From the NCBI GenBank assembly GCA_949987565.1, contig OX465105.1:19527113-19591112 (forward strand): a stretch of DNA of 64,000 nucleotides, read 5' to 3'. Both the position numbers and the translations under genes were made by a program. The stretch comes from Luidia sarsii. Taxonomy: Eukaryota > Echinodermata > Asteroidea > Paxillosida > Luidiidae. The stretch's first letter is position 1; every line of letters begins with the position of its first letter. Of the stretch, positions 20,031 through 35,000 are shown one piece after another. The notes under the pieces were generated by a model. The model had not been told where the DNA came from, ran no database searches, and saw nothing but the letters and a program-made list of their open reading frames with translations.

Positions 20031-23000
20031 GTAAGCTAACAGTTATTATTTTTGTTTGAAGTCCTTTAATTCCCGAAAAAAAGAGAAGATACACAACATG
20101 GGATTGACAGTGACACCTTCATGATGACCAAAACTCCCAGTGTCCAGTAATTGTTGTTGTTTTTTTGTTTTTGCTGTTGAGTGGGTGTGGTGTTTTGTTA
20201 TTATCGGTAAAAACTGGTCAGAGTAACTTGGACCCGACAAGTCACCTTTTTTTATCGAATTTTGACATTTTGAGGGACGTCCCTCAAAATTTCAAAATTC
20301 GATAAAAAAAAAGGGTGTCTTGTCGGGTCCAAGTTATTCAGACTAGGTTAAACCTAAATAGCAGTCGTCAAATTTCTTGCCGAGTTTAATCTGCAGTGTT
20401 TTTTTTTTTTTGTAGTTTGACGCTTGACTTGGCCATTTCCAAATGAAGCGATCATTGAATTGGCGACAATTACCACTTTATAGCAGTCAACAGCACTGAC
20501 CAGTCGACTGAGTCGACCTCAAATCGGGTCGTTTTTGAGGCCTTACCTTGGCTTAAGATGAAAAGAAACAGTAGCATTGCGGTAACACTTACAGCCAGAT
20601 TTAGTAAGCGGAATTGATCTTAGGTCACCGATCACCTGTGGTTGTCATGGATAATAATAGTTCGAAATTTGGCAAGGTCCTAAAAATAAGGCTATTTTAT
20701 TATAAATGATGTAGGCCAAATGTTGGACCATGGTCGGGTTCAAGTACTTTGATTTTGTGCTTTAAATACTTCTTTATTCTATTTCAAGTCAATCATTTTT
20801 TTAAGTTTATTTATTTATTTAACCAAGTCAGAGGAATGCATCCATCCAGGCATTGATACTGCAGCAATTTACATGTAGACCTCATCTTTATCAATCAAAA
20901 ATCCTCATTCAAATTGCAAGGAGTGAAAATTATACATGCATCCACACACATTAATTTCAAGACTTGTACAAATTGTACATGCACATTGTATGAATGTTGG
21001 TGGAATAGTGTGTACACATTACTGTATACAAATTGTACACTTGTCTCAGATGGACATAAAATGTGTAGCTCTAATTTCAGTCAACATGGAACTGCTCAAT
21101 TGAGCAAAATCAGATTTATTATTATTTTCTAAATCTGAATGAAAATACTAAAAAGTTTAGAGGGCCTGACAGTGACATTTTGATCCTAGCACAACCTTTA
21201 TCTGAACCCCAGAACTCAGGCAGAAGGGACCATTCCAGTCAGTATTTAAAGCAGTTTTCAACATTGCAAAATTACTTTAAATACTTTAAAGGCCCTATAC
21301 AACATTGGTAAAGGTCAAAAGATTGCCTCAGTTTGTGTGTTAAATCATAAAACATTCCAAACAAGCAATACTGCGAAGGTTTTAACTCAAATGGTAATCT
21401 GAGAAAGTAGAAAATAGAAAGTAGAAAAACTGTCACGGTTCCCGAACCGTTTATGCACTGTTCCTCTAGTGTAGGAAAAAGTTTATTACTTGCGAGTAAT
21501 AAACTACACTGTTTTTTTATCGGAGTTTGAGTGAAGATTTCTCAAAAAGTACAGCATCTCAGACCGTAAGAGTTCAACATGAGGATTCTATCATGACCAT
21601 CTACATGTACATGACTACATGTATAAACTGTGTAAATTAGAAGGAAATCTGTGGACATCGATGTTTCCCGATCTTCCCAATGTTGAATTGTGCCTTTAAG
21701 CTGACGGACAGTCTGAAGACCATATTGAATTTGTCAGTTACGTCAGATGTTGGTTTTTCTTTCTTCTTCTTCTTTTTTTCAAAAGGGGGCACAGGTACAA
21801 CAGTGTAGGGGTTGCGAATGCCGATATCAAGGTTATTTGCTGTACAGGGTTAGTGGGTGACACAGAATGAGTAATCGAGGCTGGGAATGATAAAAATGTA
21901 AAATGCACCAGTGCTTAGCAAACACACACCCTAGCCTTCCGACCTGGTGTGTACCGGTACCGGTAGTAATGACTATCTGTCAGCTTGTTCGCCCACTGTT
22001 ATCAGGCTAATCTCTTCTGTGGTCCGACTTTTGTGCGGATTAACGATATTGTCGCGTGGACGGGCTCTGTACTCCGTATAGTCCCTGTTACTAGGCGACC
22101 ACAAAAGTTGTCAATTTTTTTTCTGTCCGAAGATAATCCCGGAAGAATGGCAACCTTCATTATTAACTGTTTGCTTTTTGTTGTTTTTTTCCCCTATTTT
22201 CGGATGTCTCAAATGTAAGACTTTTTTTTTTTAAAGAATGGAATGCAGTTGGAATGGAAATAGCACTACATTACCATACTACTACCATAGTAACGTGTAA
22301 TGACGCAATACCGTTGCTATAAGATTTCTATGCCTCCCCTCTCTCTCTCTTTAATTTTACCCCATATGTTGAAAATAGTTCCTCTTGCGCGGTAGTTTGG
22401 TTTATAGAATTTTGATCAGCCTTTTTATGAGGATAAGATTGTCATGGGTAGAGGGTTTGATTGTGGAGACTTATCCATTTACAGTATTGCATTTCAATCG
22501 TGTGCGCAATGTTGTGTTCTTGTTGAAGTTCTTTTCTGTTTTTGGTGTTTCCCAGTAATTTCCCTGGAAGTAAAAAATCAAAGCCCTGCACAAAGGAAAA
22601 GAAAAAAAGAAAAATATGTGTACAACCAATTTTTCATGTACAACAGATACCGCGGGTACTTGTATTTAAGAATAAAATGTATCATCAAATTGAACTATTT
22701 GCAAAAATTATAATCTAAAATCTAGTGGGCCTGACGTTTCGATCCTAGCAGGACCTTTCTCAAAGGCAGAGTGACAAGGACAAAACAGATGTACACGAAG
22801 GAAGGGGGGTGAGAGTGAATAGGACACGGATGAGAAACAAAGGACAAAGAGTGAAGCTGGTAGGGAGAGATCAAAGGGAAGGGCAAGGGGTAGGGTAGGG
22901 ACTAGGGATTAGTGAGAGGAGGGGGAAAGATCAAAGAGAAGGGCAAGGAGTGGGGTAGGCAAAAATTATAATTAATTGTAAAGCAATTAAATGAAGTTAA

Positions 23001-26000
23001 AGACACTTGACACACAATGCAATGTATACCATTCAATACCACTAGCGTTTGCAATTTAAGCATTTGCAAGGTTCACCAAAATTGTGAAAATCTGATTTCT
23101 CTCGGCCGAAAATTGTCATCACAAAATTGAAGAAAGAGAAAGGACGCAAGTCAGCATCTGATTTTGGAAATGAAAATGACTTCTCCTGTCCTTTAATTCT
23201 AGGGGGTGAAATGTATGTACAATGTATGTACAATATCCCACATTGTCTTGGGGGATTCTTTCATTTGCCCTGCCTGTTGGATTTCACTGTTGCCATTGTG
23301 CGGAATCGTGGAGCCTGGTAGTTCCCTGCAGAATGTTCCAATGCGTACGTGATTTCAAAGGCCCTAATCTATGCCAACAGTCTATTGAATGACCTTGTCT
23401 CCCCAGTCCCTCTGTGTGTGAGAGAGAGCAGCTTAGCCAGGCCTAGACTTGCACAAGCACCCCTTTGAGATTTACTCCCTCTCTTCTTCTTCTTCTTTTT
23501 CCATTGAACTACAAACAAACAATGCTTTTTAATCCCATTCCTTTCCATCAGCCCCCACCTCAGAAACCTTCCGATGTGTGTTAGTACCCGGGAGAAAAAA
23601 AATCAGTGTCAATTGATCAGCCTAGGCAGTCTGGTCACGTTTTATGGTCCGAGGACAGGGTTGAGGGGAGGGGACACCTGGCAAGTCTAATGGCTCCCAG
23701 GTTTCAAGGAAATAGGCAGTGTGAGTCACGGGACTGACTGTACATGTTGGCCATTGACTCCCAGAAAACCTGCCTGCCCTTCTTTTTTTCATTTTACCTT
23801 GCAGCTACACTGTACCCTTGCTCTTTAAAATGGCTGTGCTCATGGAAAGTGTGCACAACTGGTTGCGGTTTTGGTCTCCAATCTTCTTAGGGCTTTTTTA
23901 GTTGGGAGAGATTCTGATATATATATATCAGAGTTAATTTAACATGCAGTAATACTAATAATGTTGGTCTTCTCTATTAAAGCTGTGAATGTATTGTCCT
24001 TTTGTTACTTCCTTGTTCCTTGAATTTTTTTTTATGAAAATGGCCTCATTTTTTTAGCCCCCTGGAACAACAAGCCTCTGTTTACCAATCGTCCTTGTTA
24101 CCTGGGGTTTTTGTTATTAGCTGAAATGCTTGCCACATGTTGCTAGTTGCTACACTTTAAACAAAAAATGGACCTCAGTAAGTGCAACAAGTGGCTTGGT
24201 GAGCTGGTTTTGTTTTCATACTGGAGAAAAGAATGGAGCTTTGGTTTGGGTTTTGGTTTCAGCTTGGGCTATCTCCGAAAGCCCTTTTCAGACGACGCTG
24301 AAAAAACTCGCAAGGCTTGAGAAGTTGAGAGAGAATTTCTGAGGGGGATGTCTGTCACTCTCAACTCTCAAGTATTGGTAACCGTTTCACACGACGGCAC
24401 TTTGTACATGTATACATGTAGGCCTACAGTACATGTACAATGTACAACATGTAAAGGTACTGTACACTGTACATTGAATGAAAATGAAATGTACTATGTA
24501 CATGTACATGTATCTGATCATACATGTACGTATACATGTACACTGTACATGTACAGTACATGTATGTATGTGTACATGGAACGTTTCTTGACACATGGTG
24601 GATTTCCTAAGCAGTATACTGATTTCAGGGTTGCAGACATGTGCTAAATTTGCACTACAAGTGGTAATGGATATTTTCATTGCATGTGTATGTACATGTA
24701 CCTACAGGTGTATATGTACATGTACAGTGTATACACTGTACATGTAGTACCTTAATGTACATGTACATGTACACTGTACATTGTATGTACATGTACATGT
24801 ACATGTACGCACATTCTACACTACACGTACATGTACATGTACATGTACATGTACACTGTACACTACATACATGTACATGTACATGTACACTGTACACTAC
24901 ATACATGTACAGTACATGATACCTGTGCAGTGTATGTGATTGTAAATTGTGTTTCATTTATCCAATGTACTGTACTACTGTATGGGCGTGTACAATGTAT
25001 GTGTGGTATGCACGTGTACGTGTTCACTTACACGTACAGGTATGTGTACGTGTAGTGTACAGTGTACATGTACACTGTATTAATCTGTATACATGTGTAC
25101 GAAAATATAATCAAGTACACACATGTACATGTACAGTACATGTACATTGTGTACATGTACCGTGTGTACACTCCTGCAAGTGATTTTTAATAGATTCATG
25201 TACAGTACTGTACATGTATGTACATTGTATAACATGTACTCATGAATAGAAACATACGGTACATGTACATGTATGATGTACATGTACATATACATGTACA
25301 GTACAAACAAGCATACTCCTGTACCTTATTTTAAATACCGGTACGTACATGTACTGTACATTACATTATGTACATACACTGTACACTGTACATGTACATG
25401 TGTACATGTGCAGAACATGATGCATATTACATGTACCGTACGCACCTGTACTGTACATGTACATGGCCATACTCACGTGTGTGATCTACATGTACAGTTG
25501 TACACTGTACATTGTATGTAAACTTGAATTTCCGTAGCATAGACGGCCTGATTTCATTCACCTCCAATCCCACCACAGAGGTGTACGGTATACAAAATAC
25601 CGGTACATGTACATGTACACGTACATGACTACATGTACTGCAGCACATACTAGTGTACAGTGTATATGAATATACAGTACTGTATAGCAGTAATGATAAC
25701 TATACTCATGCTCACATGCATACCAGGTAGTATTGAGTTAGTACCGGTACATGTATCGGTACATGTAACCCGTTCACGTATTTCCTGCCCAGGTCAGGTA
25801 AAGTTCACTTCCCTGCAGTTGACTATGCACTACTGTACATGGACACTGCTGTACAGTGTACATGTGTGTGTCTCAAACTCTCAATGTCTTAACCACTGGT
25901 CTCGTCCTGCCTTGCTTTTGTTGGAGGAAGGGAGGTGAGGTACATGTACATGTACATGTACATACCGTACATGTACGGTACATGTATTGAGGTCTGAGGG

Positions 26001-29000
26001 TCTGAGGTACATGTACAATATATCTCAAAATCACTGGTAACCCCCACCCCACTCAATCGCTCACAACTAGATCCATTCTCAAAAAGCAGTGAAGCACCCT
26101 CGCCCTCTCACACCCCTGACCCCAACCCCCAACCCCCAACCCCCCAACCCCAGACACACACCCTACAATGACCCCATACTTTTAGAGGTCACATTATTTG
26201 TAGACATTCAAGGAAAGCCACCTGTAATCTGAACCCGGTACCCACACCCAGATTCTATATTGTTTTTCTAATGATGTCTAACCCTGGCTCTGTTTTATTT
26301 TCGGGCAGACAAGGCTAGGTGGGAGGGGAGGGGGGGTTTCCAACATGGTGGCATGTTAGGAATGTGTCACCTGACTGCACCCAAAAAATAGCCCACCTTC
26401 ACCTTGTAGCATTTCTAATGTCGCATGCTGTCTCACCATCCATGTATTCTACCCAGACGAAGACGTTATACATGTAACTTATATTAAATATGATTATTAA
26501 ATCACTGTTTGCCATCTTCTGTACAGTACAGTGCATATGTACAGTACAGTACGTACGTGTGTGAGTGTGGGCAGTAGGCCTACATGTATAATTTACAGGT
26601 ACATACAGGTTGTACATGTATGTATGTGTACAGTGTACGTGTATGCATACTATTACTAGGTGTACAGTGTCAGTGTACAACTGTGTTATGTAATTAATTT
26701 TGATTGTTGACCTTAATAAGCGTATAATTAGCACTATAAGCTCAGCATTTTGCCTGAGTGATAGGGCTAGTGTGCTCGTAAAAATACAAGTGGCTTGGGC
26801 AGGATTTATAAACTTGCAACTTCTGCTTTCTAGTGCAGATGGCGTGACCATTTTGGGGTTGCATTCTCACCGGCACAAACATTTCACTACTGTCTAGAAC
26901 TCAATATTCAGTCTGTTTTTCCGGTCCCTTGCCTTGCCTTGCCTCTCCCCACCCCGCCCCATCCTGCCCCGCCCCAACCTTCCCCGCCCTGCCCTGGCTA
27001 AAAAAAGAAATATTCAAAAAAATATTTCAGATACCGGTACATGTAGTATGATTGTGTAAGTTGTAACTAACAATAAAATAACCGGTAAGAAAGATGCTGG
27101 TATTATAAAAGAGAGATTGTCAATGACTACAATGTAAGTTAAACAAAAAAATACAGTCGAATGCGGTGCATGCACATAAACAATATGTACAATGTACACT
27201 GTAAACACCAGTACATTTTTCAGGAGTTGAAAACAATTTCGGGGATCGATCTGGGTTCCAACCCCGAGATTTTGGACAGTGTAAAAAAGCCTACATTATT
27301 TTTACACACAATGTACATTGTACCTACATTTAACTTTTTTTCATTTCAGTATTGAGAGTTCTTGTCTGTTCTTGTCTGTTCGTTCAACCCTTCCCAGAAA
27401 TTGTCTGCTTGGGTTTTTATTTGTCTTCTTTCCTCTTTCATCCGAAAAACCAAAACCAAAACCACAAATGTCTACAAGCTACACATGTACATGTACACAC
27501 CTGTACATATGTACAAAGGAACCTGCCTTCAAGTGTTTTCCTGGTAAAAACCCTCGGTCTGCGGTGTCTGTGGGGAAGGGGCTGATTTGGGACTCTGGCC
27601 CAATATTCATAGGAGAACAGGGATGCAGCCCTTTGCAGTGCAAAGGTCAACTGATCTCAGTGGGCTGTGAGCCTGCCCCTCAACTTCAAGGTACATGTAC
27701 ATGTATACATGGTACATGTACATGGTACATGGTACATGTACATGGTACATGGTACATGTACATGTACATGTAGAGTGAACTCTGGGTGACTTGCCTGGTT
27801 CACAGTGTACACACTGTACATGGGTGTACAATGTAAGTGTAATGTAAGTGTAACCATGGAGGAATAAGGAGTGCACATGTACACATACATTGTACAGATG
27901 TTATACGTGTACACATGTACTGAACATGTGCATGAGACAGTGCACGTGTATGACAAGTAACAACATGCTAAAATGCAGTGCACTGTGCAACATGTGCAGC
28001 ACATGTTTGCATACATGTACACATCTGTACAGTGTACATGTACATGTACTGTACGTGTACAGTCAGTACCGGTACACTTATTATAGTTTTTATACCGGAC
28101 ACCGGTACATAAAGTACATGTACATGTACATACAAGTATGTACATGTACATGTGCGTGTATACATATGTACAGTATTTTGTACACATACATGTACATGTA
28201 CGCTGTATACCATACATGTACATGTGCATTGTACACTATTTCTGGACTTTTGTACATTAATTTGTACACACTATCGGTACAGTGTAGGCCTATACACACT
28301 GTACATGTACATGTACATGTGTGTACATGTACATGTACATGTATAGGCTGTACAGTACATACTGAACTCACTGTACACAGTATGTACACTGTACAGTTAC
28401 ATGTATCGGTACATGTACATGTACACATACAGTACGTACGTGTACATGTACATGTACATGTATTGTCAAAAGGGCAATGGTTCGAATGTACAGTACATGT
28501 ACACGTACATGTACACGTACATGTACATGTACGTGTACATGTACGTGTACATGTACTCTGTACATGTACACGTACATGTACATGTATGTGGTACATGTAC
28601 ATGTACATGTATGTGGTACATGTACATGTACTGTATGTGGTACATGTACACTGTATGTACATGTACATGTACAATGTATGTAGTCATGTACATGTACCGT
28701 ACACGTAGTCACGTACACATAAATACATGTACATGTACAAGTGTCAAGTGTCATAACAAATGCAATAAGGACTGAGGACGTACAAGTTTATTCGCATTTC
28801 ATTTGACCATGTACATGTACATGTACATGTACATGTAGTTAGTTTCTCCTCTCCCTCATGCGACATGTCTCTGTATCCGAGCCAAGTTCCAAGGGAGGTG
28901 GAATACACCTTGCCCCACCAGGAATGAAGTTCACCCCGTAACTGTTACATGTACAGCAGCTTGTCCACAAATGGTGACCTCCGCTTCACCCTGGTTTGTT

Positions 29001-32000
29001 GCCAAGCTGCTGTGTGAATAACCTGGATTCCCTAACATGGGGAAGGGAGTGGAAGGGAAGAAGGGAACGTTTCTGGCAATCAGACTACAATGTACACATA
29101 CATGTATGTACACAATGTACGTGCGCATAGTTCTTCCAATAATGTGTAATTTGTAGACATGTGATGTACCGGTATGGTTACATACACTGTACATGTATAC
29201 ATGTACAATGCACACTATGCTGTTCAATTTGAACTTGAAGTGTACAACATGTACAGTATATGCATATGCACTTGCACTGCATGTACAGTATGTACAGTTT
29301 GACATTCTGAAATGTCAATCATGTTCAGCACATGACATTTACATGTACATGTACGCATGAACTGTACATGACATGTACTGTACAGTGTAGATGTACATTT
29401 GCACAGTACATGTACATGTACATCACACATGATTTATACAGGTGTACATAAAGTGTATAATTTATTTTTTTATTTCATTTTATTAATTTATTTTGCGGGA
29501 TATACACTTTACACATCACAGCACTGCACACACAGATGAAAATAAAGGGGAAACAAAATTAAAATTGAGAAATAACGAAAACAAAAACAACATCCAATTA
29601 TATAGCTCTCGTAGGATTGCCCAAAAGAAACTACGTTTACAATGTACATGTACTTTCTGCCAGGGGGCTCTCCAAACTAATTGGATGACAATTTGACAAA
29701 ACACTAAAATTATTACATACGTGTTGAGGCCTACAGTACCGGTACACATGTATGTTTATGGTTAATACATGTAGTACTGTACATATGTGTACATGTATGT
29801 TTATGTACATACAGTACATGCATGTGTATACAGTAATACATGTACAATGTATACCGTACTTGTACATGAACATGTACACACAGTACATGTACATGTACAT
29901 AAATTATCAAAACTAGAACATTAACATGTGTGTACAGTAAGGCTGTTGTCGACAAGGCTTTTGTCGACATTGTCGCGACAAAGAAAATATTCCGACATGT
30001 CGACAAGGTTTTTCGGTTGTCGCGACAAAAACAATAAAATACATTAGCCTACATGTACCTCTACTCATAATGGCCAATCTCTGAAAAGAAGGGAATAAAA
30101 AGGGAACAAAAGATCCTAAAATTGTGTGCTGAGCATTTCATTTTTGCTTATCCACGCCGCAAAATAAAAGTAACTAAATATGTTGGAAGTTGGAAGGGAT
30201 CGCGACGCGACCAAAGAAAATCGTTCACCGAACGCATTTTGCCATTACGATGTACAGTATATAATGCATAGCGCACGTTTCTATGGCCAGTCGACAGCAG
30301 TACAGTAGCTGGTATACGTTGCTGCATCGCATGAATTTAATACACGTGCGTACGGGATACCAGTGCAATGCAGAGATCGGGAAAGATCGTGGACGTCCGA
30401 GGGAAGGATCGAGAAATGAGATCGCACGTGCGTCGCGGTCGGTACCCAGCTGAAAGTAGCCGCAAGTTTGGGCCCCAAATCCCGGCGGCCGCGGATTTTA
30501 TTTCGTTGAAAAACGGACCGGAAGTACATTAAGTACATCGGAAAAAGGCCTCCTTTGCCGCATACGTTCTAGGTTTGTCTGAATGTATGGCTGAATACGC
30601 GGCCTCCTCCGTTTTTGGGCCCAATACGCGGCTGGTTTTTGGGTGCCAAATACGCGGCTACCTTTAGCTAGGTGCGGACGGTGACGTCTTTTCTTTTCAT
30701 CGAAACTATCTGGTTCTCCAACTTCCATGTACATGTGTACATAGCCAATAGGAAAACCACTGCAGCCGCTGTGCAGCGAATTCATAAATATTCATTATTT
30801 CTTGCAGTGATAACGCACGCATCGCCGACCGATGACGTCATGAATAAACAATGAGCAATCGCTTTTTTATGATTTTTTAGGAAATTACGACTGTAACACC
30901 CAATATCGGCACACAAATTATTTTGTTGTGTATAATCTTAAATACGAAAGCCATTAAAATATGAAATTTTATTGAAATTAAGATTATCCATGAAAACTAA
31001 TTTCACAAGTTCACAACTATGGCGGTTTGACATGCCCCATTCGTTTATTACCTAAAAAAATTCCGACATTGTGACTACAGATTTTTGACTAAATCGAGTC
31101 TCTGTCGCGACAATGTCGACAGTCGGCATAAAATTCTCGCGACATGTCGACAAGAATTTTTTCTCACGACAACAGCCTTAGTGTACAGTACACTACACTT
31201 AAGTAAATTAATTAATGCATACAAAATGAAGACTTACGGTATCACTTACAGTGTACATGTACATGTACAATCTACTTGTACATGTACCGGGTACAGTACA
31301 AAGAAGTACAGTACTTTATGCAACAAAAACGAAGAGAATGTAATTTCTGAATTCCAAGATGTAACGAGCAGTGACATGAACACGCACCAGTACATCCCCT
31401 AAAGGCAACGAAAAAATCCCAAACCCTCTTGCATGTACATGTACATGTACTCGGTACATGATGTACCACGCTACCAGCAACTACAGACTGTGTACAAGCA
31501 GTTATGCAATGAAGATGTCTCAGGCTCAGAGCTCTATAAAAAGCCAAACATAAAAAAACCCAAATGCTGACATCAATTCTACATGTAGGTTCAAGGCAGT
31601 AGGCGCTGCAGTCTGTAATGATTGTGCAAAAGAAGACCGGCGAAAATGTCAAAGGTTGAGAGATGTCTCAGACGAAAAAAAAAAGAACAAGACCGGGGGG
31701 TACAAAAATGGAAAGAATACAAATATACCCCAATCTTCCCCCGTGAGACTTCGGGATATTGAACAGCTTCACATGGCTTCGTGGGATTCGTTCAACATCC
31801 TGACCAAATAAACCCCCCCCCCCCCCCGCCGCCCCCCCCCCCCTGCCGCCGAACATGGAATTTAACTTCTCTCTTTCTCTCTGTCTCTAGGTGCCATATC
31901 TCTTGACGTCAGGATTTCACGTCCCGCCACAGTTTTCTGTGTTTTGCTTTCGCCAGTAGCCCCACCTTCCGATTATTTCGCTCGCTCACTCTCTCGATTG

Positions 32001-35000
32001 TGAGCCCCAGTCCTTGTGTGCATTAATCCGGGTACACATACAGATGTGCAGTACATTCATGGAACTACAGTGGAACGTCGCTATAGTACAATGTATAATG
32101 AACATCCCAGGACCCATGAAAATTGTTCAGTACTATAGCGGTCGTTCGTTATTTAGCAGTTGCAGCCACATATTTTGTACACCAAAATCGGGACCAAAAC
32201 TGACAAAGGGCATGTTCGTTATAGCCGCATGTTCGGTATATTGGCGTTCATTATACATGTAGCGATGTTCCACTGTACTGTAAAGAAGGAAAGATACATA
32301 TATACTGTACATGAAAAAAAAAAATTAGAAATACATACACAGCTACAATATTGGCAGAGCACTGAGCGTGCAGTGCTCATGATGCATCGAGTCAGGCAAA
32401 CCAAACGACACTCACAGAAATCATCATATTATCGATGAGCTTATTAGATAGTGCAGTGTGTCTGCGTTGGAGGTACGGAGAAGCCTTTACATTGTTGCAA
32501 TTGAACTGGGAAGACCAATCCCTCCTGTGGACCATGTCTCAAGTCTCTCCCGGGTGGGGACTTGGCCTCGATCCCAGGGTCTCCCCCTTCCCCCCCCCCA
32601 CCCCCAAGGCTAGCCACCCTGCCCATCGACCCAGTTATTCAGCCGTGACTGTGTGTCACACTCCTAGTCCTACACACACACACATGTTCACGTACGCCAA
32701 CGTGTTCTTTTTTATACAGTGTCGGAATTCCTCGCTAGCGATCTGTTAGGATGGCAGAGATATCTGCATTTTACAAATGCTATTCAAGTTTTTTTGTTTT
32801 TGTTTACTGGGGGGGGGGGAGAGGAGAGAAATGAATTGCATTGTTAAAATGCCCGATAAATTACCGTAATTTAAAGCTGTGCATGTTCATGGTATGCTTA
32901 ATTGACATTGCATGTGCAATTAACAGTGTGTATTGGTCTGCCTTTTTTGTTTTTTATGTGGCAGTGTGCATGCGGACATGCACGTACAGGTATGTACAAT
33001 ACATGTGTACACATACACAGTGTACGTCCATGTTCATGTACAATACAAGCAGGTGTACTGTGAATATCCAGGGTACAGTCCATGTATATTGTACACATAC
33101 ATGTACCGTACCGGTTGTCCACGCTGTAATTGCAAGTTTGGCTGGTAACTGACTGTGACTTTGCAAAAAAGCTTTGAAACAAAAACAAGAAATGTTTTGT
33201 GCAATCACAAAGCCAACTTTTGTGCAGCACAGATCAATGGAAATTTTCCATTCCACTTCCAGTTCTGATCTCCAATGTTCACCATAAACCACATGTAAAC
33301 CACATGTACATGTACATGTACAGCATGTGAGATTTGACTGTTTCTGTGCATACCTGTACGTAGTCGTACATGTATATAATATCTATACGTTATGTAAACA
33401 ACATGTAGGGGGCCTACAGTACATATAAATTTTGCCTTTGACTTTGTCTTTGAGAAATGTCCTCCTAGGATCAAAACGTCAGGCCCTCTAACTTTTAAGA
33501 TAAATTTTGTTTGCGCACAAATACTTTGTTGCCAAGCCCTGTAAATACATGTACAGTGTACCCAGTAGTTGCAGTTTACACGCATGTAGGCCAACATATT
33601 CATGAACAATATCTTTCTGAAGCACTGTGAAAAAAAACCTTAACTTTTGACAAGAAGGCCAATTGGCCAATTATTCATTCCACATTTTGGGAGGGCAATA
33701 CCCAGCATTCAGCAAGACAGGCGCCAACAACAATCTGGGGTTCACTAAGGATTTTTGAAGTCTGAGTCACCAATGCTGCTTGAACTTAGATTGTTCCCCT
33801 CAGCCATAAAATACACGGACTGTACATGATTGTACAGAAGCTTGGGAGTTGGGACAATACGTGTATCGGTAGTTGCCTGGTATCTGGTTGCTAGAAGTTC
33901 CAGTACTGGTACCGGACTACCGGTATGGTTGAGCAAAAAAAAAAGGTACCAGTTACTGACTACCAGAGCCTGCATTGCGCAAGGAATGACTCACACTCAG
34001 TAAATACCCCTCTAAGAAAAAAAACTTACACCCAAAGTGTGGTACATTACACAACTGGCATATTTTAGGGGATTGTAAAATGTGAAAGAAAGAACAAAAG
34101 GTACAGGTACAGGTATTCACTTGGTGGCGCATGTTTTTTTGTAAGCATGAGGATTCCTTGACCAGTCCCTAGGCGTGGCTGCCTGGCTGCCTGGCTGGTT
34201 TTGGCTATCCCATGGGATGGCATGGATCTTGAGTTGAGGCATCGCAAAATTGGACATTGACTGAGGAACAATCACCGTTTTGAATCTCGCCTGATTTAGA
34301 ATCATCACAGTTCCTTTTCTTTCAGACAACCGGTATTTTCATCACTGGTTACTGAAATTGAAATAGAGTTGTGTTCTTGAAATGTAGTGTACATGTACAT
34401 GTACATACACTGTACTGTGCATTTCAAAACCTACATGTACATGTACATGTACTGCAAAGAGACATTTTCACCACACCCAGATGACACGCAGAATACCGAC
34501 GAACGATGAAATTCAGAAACTTTCATGAATATAATCGATTTATGGCCGTCTTATTGAGAATGGTCCTGCTATACAGGGTATTACATGTACATGTAGCATC
34601 GAAATGCCAGGCCCTCCACATTTTGTCGATTTGCACGTTGGTCATTAAGCAGTATGTCAGTAGGCAGTTTGGGGAATTTTTGTCTGGTTTCATTTTTGAG
34701 TGAGTTCTGCGTCTTTTGCAGTCGCAATTGAGTCGTTTGCGATGCGACCTTCCTCTTGTAACTTGACTCACACGTTGGCTTGGACAACAGACAGACTAGC
34801 AGTCTTGTAGCCTGTAGGGCTGGTCGGTCTGCGTGCACGTCCTGCCCCCCCCCCCCTCAAAGGCGTGTGTCATGTGACCTGAAACACAGTCAGTCCCTTA
34901 TTCAATCATTCATGGAGCCTGCACAGGGGTCAACCAACTTTGTTCTCTTTTTCCAACCCTGCTGGAGTGTACACAACACATGTACATGTACTACTGTACA

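Larger units (their letters stand above)
20031..24389. other. KSR intron 1, 5' part
   Basis: AT-rich sequence without exon-like frames. It holds a 113-bp palindrome (20224-20336), a Tc1-like MITE (21289-21696), fragments of the GATCCTAGCAGGA family (about 21160-21200 and 22725-22790) and a purine-rich stretch (22790-22960). A short TATATA run and a CTTCTT run are the only other simple sequences. Confidence 0.6.

Noticed and set aside
26110..26155. CCCCAA-type run considered as an interstitial telomere
   Set aside because: Unit lengths vary (CCCCAA, CCCCCAA) and it is not the TTAGGG animal repeat; simple C-rich sequence is enough.
27657..28754. Long Tyr/Met, Val/His and Cys/Thr alternating frames on both strands
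   Set aside because: TACATG is its own inverse, so the same artefact appears in both strands and several frames.
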